Shown here: piece after piece, positions 36,901 through 48,900 of the stretch
How positions within the stretch are numbered: the first letter of the stretch is position 1
How the letters are laid out: each line of letters starts with the position of its first letter
Origin: a virus
Strand: one strand, 5' to 3'
Length of the DNA stretch: 64,000 nucleotides
IMG/VR virus record: IMGVR_UViG_3300006874_000013
Coordinates: 1 to 64,000 of that record
Program-made: the position numbers and the translations under genes
The notes under the pieces: generated by a model
The model's database searches: none
What the model saw: only the letters and a program-made list of their open reading frames with translations
Told to the model about the DNA's origin: nothing

Positions 36901-39900
36901 CAACTGTGCCGTCGTAATCACTGTAAATAGGTGCTGGATTGCCGTCTGCATCAAGTTGATCATAGTTATAACCTGTTATCTGATCAACGTATGTGAATGG
37001 CTCTGTCCAAAAACATGCAACAAATATATGTTCTGGGCGTAGTAATGTGTTGTCCTCGTCGTTGTCATTTTCATTTGCAACGCCGTCACTGACCACTTCA
37101 TCAATTTCTAAATAGTCCCACCACTCTTCATCAAAGAAGAAGTTGTAATCAATTTCTCTATCAACGCCATTGATATCTTCGAATATGCCATCCCAAAATG
37201 CTTGATTAGAGTCACCTTCTCTTGATCTGCTGTCTGGTTGCAATCCAGTAAGATCTTCTTCTGTATATCTAACACCATTAATTTCGTATAAACGTCTGTC
37301 AACGTTAAATACAGGAGGATTTACAGTAAATCTTCTACTGTATTTGAATCTAGAAATAGGCTTGTCATATGTAAGGTCACTTACATCGGGATAGTCTAAT
37401 GCATCATGGTCGTCACCTGCTTGATAATATCCACTACCGTAACCTAGTGTTTCATTATCTACTGATCCAGGGCCGCCTGATGTAGGTGCCCATTGACCTG
37501 GTGCTAGACCTGGTGTCCATAGAAGGAATTGGCCAAAGCCTGTTTGTGGAACATATATTTCTTCTCCTTCGGCACCACCTGGTAATATACCTCCTGGCTC
37601 TCCAATTGGATAATCTATATACGTAGATAGTTTGGCCTGTGTTCCACTTGGTAATGCTGTAAAGTTTGCTATTCGATCTGAATTATTTCCACCTGCTAAC
37701 GCAAAAGGTTCTGGAATCAATTGAGGGCCTACATAAGCGGCCGGTTCAACTGCTTTTAAGTTTACAATGTTTTTGGTTTTTCTCAATCTAATAGGATCTT
37801 TTGGTTCTGTAATCTTATTATCAGAATCAATTGAAGGTAATATCTCATTTCTCCAATAGTAATCTGTTGTGTCATATTGACCAAAATCGGCATACCTATT
37901 GAGAGTAGCATTAAAATCATGATCTATGTTAGGTGGATTACTCTCATCCAACTTAATATAATAAACATGATTATCTGAATTTTGTACTGCTTGGTAAATC
38001 AAAAATACATTTTCATTTTTAATTGCACGTAACCTGTATGTAGGAATACTAATAGAATCTGAACCTGCAGTAAACGTCTTTTTATCAAGCATGTTGTATG
38101 TTTGTTGTTTTCTACCAGGCCTCCAAGATCTACTTGAGTTTGCACTACCAGGAATTTGTTTTAGAACTAAATCCTCATTTATATAATCTAGGTTATTAGT
38201 TTGCATGTAGGTACCAACATGAAACTCCGGCATTGGAGGAATTCTTGGTTCTTGTTTGTCATTTACAATTACACCATCTTTCACAATAGTTTCTTCGGGC
38301 ACATACATTTGTATTTCGTTATCCCAAATATAATTGATATCATCTTTAACATATCTCAATCCGTACACAGGACCTGATTGTATTGGGCCTTTATAAAAAT
38401 TAGGATCTATTCTGGATTCATCCTCTGAACCAATTACCATTGAACCAGTAACAGAATTTTCTTGAATGCTATTTAATGCTTCAGTGCTTAAAACATAAGG
38501 CCCGTAATCATGAATTAACGGTGCAGGTGTATCTCCTACAACAGGTATCCACGGACTTTTCAACATTGGAATTTTAAGTTGCATAGATGGTAATCCTGTT
38601 TTTGGATTAACTGTTGTCATGCTAGTTGGATCTGTGAAACTTTGTTTTAATTTAATAGTTCTGTTTAGGTCGTTTTCCAATGCCTGTGGATTCAAATAAC
38701 TAGTTAAATGTTGTTGACTGCCTTTAAGTGTAACAACACCCTGGTCCACAGTACTTAATTGTGGATATAAAATATTTCTACCCATGTCTCTTTGTACATC
38801 AACATCAATACTAATTTGTGTATCACTTGGTAATGCATCTGGGTGTATTACACAAACACTTCCGTCCTCTACAATGCTTACAAATCTTGGATTAACAATT
38901 TCAGCATTGCTTGAATACTTAACAACTGTTTCTGTTAAATCTGTGCTTCTGGTTAATCCTATACTGTTAGTTGAGTTTGCAAAATCAGCATTTATGTTAC
39001 CAGATTCATATGGCACACTGCCATTGATTGTTCCTATTTTGTGATCATAGTAAATCTGTGTTGTAGTTGACTTAGCCCAACGATTATTAATGTATAATTC
39101 TTTTGGTGTAACTTTATTAATGCTGTAAATTTGATTGTATGCTTTTGGACTAGCAAAGTGTACAGCAATGCGTTTTCCATATTCAGCATATAGAGGCGAT
39201 ATACCATGATCACTTACTGTTTTAATTTTGATTCCTTCAGTGGTAATGGTACCTGACTGGTATCCAAATGTAAACGGAGAAGGAATTGTAATATTGCCAT
39301 TTTCAGAACTTTTAACTCTAAACATACCTTCAAAGTTATTTGCAAATACTCTCACAATATCATTATCGCTTAGTGGAAGATCTGGATTGCGTGTAACTAA
39401 TTTTGTATTGTTTAAGTGTCTAACACTTAAGGCATTACCAGCAACACTATTAGGTCTTGTAATGGTAAAACTTCTTTGTGTGACATTGCTAACAATGTGA
39501 TATCTACCTGTATCACTAGAATAATCTTTATATGATTTTATAACAAATGCTAAATTGTTAATGTTACTTACAACATTAGCATCTTCGAGCAAAGGCTCAT
39601 TTATATGGAGCAATGCATTTGTAGGATTTTGTGAATAGCCAATCAGTTTATGAGTTTTTGTAAACAGTGATTGAATTTTAGCAATAGTTGCTGTGTTTGC
39701 ATCTGATGGTAAACCAAATTGTGTGTCTACATTGATGCTACCAGTAACCGTTATACTGGTATTTGCAAAACTACCACTAGAGTCATCAAGAATATTTTGA
39801 TCAATTTCAGCATTTCCAAAATTCATATTAGGTGTTGCTGTTGCTGAACCACTGATACTGATTGTTGGTGTGCTAGTAAAGCCTACACCGCCATTCACAA

Positions 39901-42900
39901 CATTTAGTGCTGTAACTTTGGCATTTATTACTGCTTCGCCTGAGAAACCTGTGCCGTCACCGTGTATGGTTACTGCTGGTGCTTGAGTATATCCAGAGCC
40001 AATGTTTGTAACAACTGCTCTCACATTACCTTGTAGAATTGGTACTGCGGTTGCATTTTGTCCGCCTGTGCCTGTGATTGTCACAGTAGGTAAATTGTTA
40101 CTTTCATAACCGCTACCACGTTCTAAAATATTGATATTTAATATTTGACCAGTTACTGGGTCAACGTCCATGTCTCTGACTTCTGCTGTTGCTGTTGTTC
40201 CTGAACTAGGTGGAGTAATTGTTACTGTTACTGGATTAGTAGCATTGTAATCGCCGTTACTGTCAGGTCCAGTGTACAAATAATCTTGTCCTGGGTCGGT
40301 AATTGTAAAGCCCACAATTTCAGCATCAAAAATATCTGTACGCACTGTAGCGCCTGTTCCACCACCACCGCCAAGTGACACATTAGCACGTTGGAAATTG
40401 TTGTCAGTGATAATGTTTACGGTGCTTACATTACCTTCTATGTTTGCTGTAATGGTTGCACCTAAGTCTGGTGTTACTGTAACAGTAGGTGGTTCTGAGT
40501 ATCCTGAGCCTGCACTTGTAATTGTTAAGTTAGCAATACTAGTTGGGTTAAGAGATACATTACCTGATGTTACTGTAGCAACTACAGCGTCACGTTGTAC
40601 TTTAGTACCAATGTTATCTATGATTTGTACAGCATCACCGTTACTGATAGTGCCTATAGACCCGGTTAATTGTACGGTGTTTCCATCACTGCTACTTACA
40701 ATACTAGCACGTAATCCAGACAACACTTGGCTTACAACTGGTTCTGTAGATATAATGTCATAACTGTTAAGAGGACCAATAGATTGAATTCTTGCTTCAA
40801 TCTGCCTTGGTGCCTCAAAGCCTCTAACTTTGCTGGTTGCTTCTCTAATTATTCTTTCGTTGTTCCATACAACAATGTTATCATTTACATTTGCGTTTTG
40901 TAATGACAACACAAAATCTAAATATTTTCCAGTATTGATTTCGCCAATTTGGTTGCTGTCAATGTATGATATCAAACTGTAATTTGTAAACAGTGTTACA
41001 TTGCCACTTTCACTTCTTTCTAGATAGTTTACTTTTTTACTTGCTGTTTCGCTTAATAAATTATCACCTGCAGGAATTAATTCGTATACGTTCCAATCTT
41101 CGTTTTCTGATTTAGCAACATGTATGTAATCATTTTGTTTTGGCTTGAATATAAAATCATCTCTGTATAAATCACTAATACTTTCTACATCAAATGCCAA
41201 GAAGTTAACATTCGCTGAGTTTACATAACCAGCATTACTAATTCTAGGATAGTTACTGTCTGTCATGCCAAATATATCAACGTTGGCTGTAGTTGGCCAA
41301 AGTTTGCTGATTTTATCACCTTCTGGTTTCTTCAAGAATCTTGTAGCATCGTCAATATCAAATACTAGTATGTCTTTTGACGATGACGGCACAACATCAT
41401 ATGTTCGCTTGATTCCTACTCTAGGGGCAATACCTTCTTTAGCAGTTACTTTGATTCTCACTTTAGAATTAGGTAGATCACCAACAAAATTTTCAGTGAA
41501 AGTTAGTGTAGGTCTTTCTATAATTTGTATTACAGCATTTTCATCTAACGCATAATAAGTGTCACGTTGTTGTTCGTTTGCATCATAATCTCCTGGTGGA
41601 TTAACTTTTGCTGTTAATACAGAATCAGGTAACAGACTAATATCATTAAAAGTAATACTGTTTGTAGCCAATGTAAACACATTACCATTTGAAACTAATG
41701 TACCATCTGAAGTGTATGTGCTAGGCGAATTATAAATTCTCACATTGTTTACAAAAACTTCAACGTATTTGTATTGGCTGTTGTCGCCTTTAACTAAATT
41801 AGATGGATCTATGTTTTGAGCACTATTAAATGCTAAAGATACACTGTTATTAACTAATTCAAATGCATTGTTGTCTGCATCAGCAATATTACTTGTATTA
41901 AGTGATGGATATTCTGCAAGTGTTGTAATTGAAAAATTAGAACCTTCGTCAAATGTCCAGTATATATCTAAAGGATTATTCGGATCAACTCTAGGTACAT
42001 TTGCATCATCAACTTCCACAACTATATCATTTGCTGTAGTTGTATAAGTAGGATCTTCGTTTGCTAATGCGCCAACAAGACTAAATTTTTGTTGAGGTTG
42101 ATATCTAGCATTAGTTATTCCAATGTTTGCGCCGTCTACCACAGTAAAATCACTACCTGATAAAGTAATAATATCTTTTGCAACTAAATCAATTACAGAT
42201 GCGTTTGCATCAAGGTCTGTATAGTTTGTTATGCTACTTGCTGTGACATTAACGTTCAGACTAGTATTACTGTTAATTGCACTTGCAATATTTGCACCAG
42301 TAACGTTTGAAGTACCGTCTGAATGTGTAACAGTAAGCCTAACAGTGCTTTCAGAAACATGATCTGTGATCTCAAATTCTGTAGAAGTTGTGTCAGTAAT
42401 GTATGTATTACCAATTGCTAATGCTTTGTCAAGCACAGTTTCTACTTCATTGATTAATACATTTGAAGCAACTACTCTTGCGGCTAATGCAGTTGGGTCA
42501 TCATAACCTGAACCAGACTCCGTTACAATAATACTGTCTAATTTGTTATTGCTGTTTAACTTAGCAACTGCTGTTGCACGTTTTCCTTTAGGATTACTAG
42601 GCATTGATATTTCAATCTCTGGTAATCTTTCGTAATTGTATCTTGCTTCGAACACATCTATGCGTTCAATACAATTAGTTGTACTTTGTGGATAATCTAA
42701 TTTTATTAATTGACTATTCTGTTTGAAGTCTGTTTTGTATAATTTAAGTTCAATGTTTTGCTTGTTTTTTGTATTACCAAAATCGCCTACACGTAATGCC
42801 CATTCGTCGTATACAGTAATGTTGCCTTGGACAATACTGTTACTGTTAGCCAAACGTGTTAAACTTTCCTTAGTACCTTTATTCTGAATCATGCCTTGAT

Positions 42901-45900
42901 AGAATTCAAACTGTTGTTCATCAAGCACATCAAGTTCTGTTAGATAACTTTTTTCTTGGTAGCCAAACAATGCTCTACTTTGTTCGTATAGTTGTTTTTC
43001 AACAGGCACAAATCCTAATTCATGATAGCGACCTAAACTTTCCGCCATATTATCTAAGTTTGGTCTAAGTTCGTCACCATCAATTATAAAGCCTTCTGAA
43101 AAGAATTTACCTGTCCAGTTCTTTGTTCTGTTTGCTTTGATCTTGATTCTCTTATGTCTTTGATCATATAAATTATCAAAGATTACATCAGCAAACACAG
43201 TTTGATTATCAAACACTAGTGCATGTTCAATTTCTTTTGTGAACAACATGCAACCATAAATTTGTTGTCCTAGCGGAGGAATAATTTCTATTTGAGACCC
43301 TTCTCTATTAATTTGGCATTTACCAGGATCAACAACTGCGCCTGTTTGATCTATGATAGAAAATTGATCTCTGTCAGTCCTATTAATCTTAGCAATAAAA
43401 CCTCGAGGAGCAGTAAACAACAAACGTTTTGCAAGTGGTGATAATTCAATGGTATTACCTATTTCCCATTTACCTGTTGTCCAAAACAAAAATTGTTTGC
43501 CAGCATACATCCAGTCATTGACATCATTGATAGCACCGTCAAATTCTCCAAAGTCAAAACCTTCCTGATTATTATAAGCACCTAGGCCTATTAATAAGTC
43601 AAAAACTTCTTGTATAGTTTCAAATTCTGTATCATAGTATACTCTAACTGGTACTGATTTTCTAACTTGATACAATGCCGCTTCTGCACCATTTTTCTGT
43701 GGTAATTTACTTAATGTATTCCAATACTGTGGATCAAAATTTGTACCAGATGTAACATTTAGTTTTGCTCTAAAGTAACTTCTATTATACTCAACTATTG
43801 TGCCTTTAGGATAACTTTGTTCTGGTGCCCATTTAACATGTGGTGCTGGTTCGCCACCAACAGAAATTAACGATTTAGGACTCTTAGGATCAACTGGTAA
43901 TACATTAAAGTATCCTCTGTTTTTATCGTACCCTCTTACAATATACCCACCAGCACTTTTTTCAATAATAATGCCGCTATAAAAATTCCTTGATTTATAA
44001 TTACTACTATGTAGGTTGACATTTATATTCTCTTGTGGTATAATTAAACTTGTAGCATTACCGTCATTACTATATTGGTCTGTTCTAGCAACCATGGTGT
44101 CTTTATCAATGAAGCCACTCATTCTCTGTGCTAAATTGGTATTCAGGGTTCTCATTTTAGTTGCAAAGTCATCTACAATGCTGAGATTTTGAAACTTTAA
44201 CCATGTGTATATAAATTGTGTATAACCAATTGCTGTTATGAAATTTTTATTTTGATCTAGTTCGCCATGTATATGGAATTCCGTTGGATCATAAAACTTC
44301 CAAAACTCTCCAGTATTTTTATTGAGAATATATTCTTTGTTACAACTAGGCCTTGTTAAAGAAATTGGATTACTAAAGAAAGTAGCAAACAATCCTGGTT
44401 TGGATAATAGCAGTGCCTCCGACATTGCAAAAGGAAATTCTTCTGTGTTCCTCCACGCATACTCTGCTGGACTGCAATCACCAAATGACCATTTACCAGA
44501 AATACCGGTTGTGCTAACCACTGAAGTATTTAATGTGCTTCTTATATAATAATCAGCATCTTGATTTATATACCCATTATTTTTGTTATTGTCTGTTTCA
44601 TCTATAACTACTTCTAATATAGCTCTGTAGCCATCACCTTGTATAGTTGCTAATGCTTCAGTGTAACCTGAGCCGGAATTTGTGATTGTAATTGCTTGTA
44701 TAGCACCATCAACAATAGTTGCAGTAGCAGTAGCACCACTTCCGTTGCCAGTAATTGCAACTGTTGCGTTAGTGTACTGCCCACCTTTGTTTTTGATTTT
44801 TATTTCTTTTATTAAACCTGTATCAGGAGCATTTGAATAAAAACAATTTTGATAAACATTATTACCTGAAGTTCCTTGCCCTGAACTTCCGCCTACATGG
44901 AAAGGGAAAACAGGTTTGTTGTTTTCATCTACTGTGGCAACATAAAATCTAATAGGTGTATTCGGTGATTCTGGTGTACGTGCATATCTAACATTATATT
45001 CATCAACATACTCGTCACCACTGCCGGCAGTTGGTTCCCAGTCTTCTATAAATTGACCAGTGTAAGCACCACCTGGACCAGATTGTCTTGTACCTGATCT
45101 CACTGCCCATTTAGATTTAATTCTCACAATACTGTTTGAGTCTATACCTTGAGCACCACCGTATCCATATGGACCATAAATAGGCAGACCATCTAATGCC
45201 CAACCTACTATTGGGGAGTGTTCAGTTGTACTCCACTCAGTTAATCCTGCTACACGTGGACTAAAGACATGATAGTGTAAAATGCCGTCCTCAACACTTG
45301 CATGACCTGAATCCGGATCATGATTTTTTGTAACAGTTGAGTAATGCCATTCACCTTCGCCTTTCCAACTTTCTTCTGATTTAATATTGTATACCGGTAT
45401 ACCATTTACTGCCACAGCAACAGGACCCTTGCCTTGCTTTTGTGAATTGCCTGTAGGAGGTATATTTGCTAAATCTCTTTTTGGAATAGTGTAACTTACA
45501 GCATCAAATTCAATTGACTCGCCATCTAGTGTGGCGTGTCCAGAATGTTCGTAGTGTAACCCGTCTAGTGTATGATTAGGTATAGTATGACTTTGTACAT
45601 ACAAATTACCGCTATCTAGTGAAACTGATACACCGTCGTTTCTAGCAAATGATGTTACTTGAATATCTGTAAGGGCATTTACAAATTCGTTATTCCATTG
45701 CTTTGTTAGTGTTGTGGTATCTGTAGAAATAATATCAGCAGGTGCAATCAAGTCGCCGTTGCTGTCAACTGGAATTACTTCATGCAGTCCAATTCTTCTA
45801 AAGGGGTTGTTCTTCTTGAACGCATCATTGTGAATATTTGCTCTAGGGCCTTTTCTTATTATGCCTTGCTCTAAATCATTCCATAATTTTTCATTGGTAG

Positions 45901-48900
45901 GAGAATAATCTATAATAGGACTTACTTTGTTTGTATCGCCCGAAGCATACAAAGCATATTCGCTGTCCCACCATATAGGCTTTTCTGTAAAGCCTAACAT
46001 TTCCCATGGATGAGTATTTGGTTTAATGGTATCGTAGTAATACAAATAGAAGCCTTTCCAATGCCCTGGTATTAAACCTGTATTTGCATAGTTCCATGTA
46101 AATTTATTATTTTCATCATAGAATTCATTGACTGTACCATCGAGATTATTTCTCTGCAACCAACTAGAGTATGAACTTATCATCAAGTCATTGAACTCTT
46201 TATACTCTAATGATGTTTTTCTAAATTCGCCATTTTGTGAACTAAACACACTATGTTCTGGCATGCTGTTATTAGTTCTAAACTCTGCTTTAGCACTGTT
46301 AAATATTCTCTTTTCAAATTCTAATAACAAGTCATCACGTAAGTCTCCCTTGATAGGTGTCTCACTTCCGTCATGGCCTATAATAACCTTTAAGGGTTGA
46401 GAGAAACTCTTGTCTATTGTAATTTCAGGTTTGAACAGTGGATATAATCCCATTGTGCTTGGAGTAGGAGGACATTGAGCACTATCTCTTTCTGCATCGT
46501 ATAACTTAAATAAAACAGTATCACCAGAACTCAAATTAACACTGTCTTGTATTGTAATGGTTAAAGGTTCAAACGAACTTATTACATAATCGTGATCAAC
46601 AGTTAATAATTTTTGATTTAGAAATACCAATAAACTGTGTTCAAGTTTGTCTAGGTCTGCATCATATACACTTGTAAATGTCTTATCTGCAGGCGTACTT
46701 GGAATGCCAACTAAAAATTCTTCTTCTTTGTAATTGTCACCATATGGCAAAATATATGTTCTATTAAATACATCTCTGCCTACTTTGTAACTTTGTGTAT
46801 TTCGAATAACTTGTTCTAAAATATCACTGACAGCAATACCATCTGTATCTTTGGTATCATAGTATTTGTTAATTTCATTTTTGATTCTGTTTTTGAATTT
46901 CACATACTCAGCTCTATTAAATTTCAAAGCATCTATTAAGTTGTGTGGTTGATCATCAAGTAAAAATGAACCTAGTATAACATTTTGATCAGTGTTTACA
47001 ATTTTGTTTGCAAATGTATCACTTTTAACAATACTATCAGAATTATTTGAACCAAATTTTAATCCAGAGAAACCTTCTTGGTTGCTCATGTAATCACTAA
47101 AGTGTTCCATATATTGTGGCTGACTTATACCAACAATATCTTGTTTTAGTACATTGTTTTTCCAACCAATTGGTAATTCGTATTTAGAAATATTTTGATC
47201 GTCAATTAATCCTACTTCTGAATTTACACTGATTTCTAAAATATCATTTGCTGAATATGGAATAGAATCTAGTCGTATAAAACCTTTGTTGGTGCTAAAG
47301 TATTGAAAGCCTGTGATTTCATCACCGTTAAGTGTAACTGTAATTTCGTAGCCGCTACTAAATTTAGGATTGCTTTTTGGTTCAGCACCAATATAAAAAT
47401 CTTTTATTTGTCTATCAACAACTGCTTGTGGTAAAGAATATGTAGAAACAATTTTTTGTACATTAGGTTCTGAAACATGTTTCCAATGTGCATGATATTC
47501 TACAACTTTTTTGTTTAACTTGTAAAATTTGTAACCACTGATGTTTTTGCTTGAGTTGCCACCAAACGGAATAAAATTATAGTTACCTGTTTTTTGAAAA
47601 TTTTCAAACAGTATTTCTGAACTAGATTTGAATTGCTTGTATACTAACGGAAACCCAAGCTCTATATCAGAAACCAAACTTACACTTGTGTTACTTTCCC
47701 CGGTAGGAATGCTAGTTGCATAACCAAAGATTTTGTTTCCTGTAAAGTTGTTCTGAGGATATAAATCACTATCACCTAAATATTGTCCTTTGTTATCATA
47801 GAGATTAAATAAAGGCTCTTGATTAATTTTTGATTTGTGCTGTGCTTGTACCCAACCTACACTAGTCCAGACATATTCGGAACCAAGATATTTTGAACCT
47901 GAATCTACGCAAACAACATCACCAACTACTGGCGTCATTGGTATAAAATTATCATCGCCGTCAACTGCGCCTGCTGGATTATTTAATGCTGGAACTCTAG
48001 ATAGTGTAACAAATGCTTGTGCGTTTGAGCCTTGATAGATGTATTGTGAAACTTCCTTATCTTCATTAGGAAAGATCATATATGCATTTGATACATCTAC
48101 TGAATCAACTAATTGTCCTGTTTTAAGTCCCTTTACGTCAGCAATTGAGAAATCAGCCACAGAAACATTTACAGTGTAAAGTAATTTCTCTCCATGCTTG
48201 TATAATTCTAATTCTTTATCAAACTCTATAATAGGTCTATTTGCACGTTTGGTTTTTTCTGGTATTGAATCGCCAGCATCTCTGAAATTTTCTATGTGGT
48301 ACCAATGATTAACTCTACTCCAAGCGTTTTTATTAGTAGCACCACGCTCCTGAATTAAGTAATCTTTTTCCCAATCTACTGATGTATCAAGTCTATAAGA
48401 TACAGGATTGTTTGATGTTATTTCAGTTAATTTTATTGCATCGCCAACACCAGATACAATAAATGTTTTGCTAGTTTCTGTTGCTGGAATGACATAGTTG
48501 CCTGAGAACTCTACCTTCATTCCGTTTCTCATAGACTTACCATTAGGCAATGTATAAGTTTTTTTACCAAGTATGTCTAAGTCTATATCTATATAATCAG
48601 ATGCTGTACCAGTTATTGTGATTACCGATGGTCCTTCTGGTACCCAATAATATTCTTGGTAATTAATAAATTTGTCAACATTTATAGGAGGTAAAAATGT
48701 ACTATATCTATCTGAAAATAATTTATTATGGTTTTTTGTCTGTACACCATAACTTTTTAATAAGTCTATAAACTCATCATAAAAAATTAAATTTTCTGGC
48801 TTGTTAGTATCTGATGTTTTTGTACTAACTGTAGGCGATAAACTATAGAAACGTTTTGACGCAGTAGGGTGTATAATATATGCACCTTCTACATCATGGT

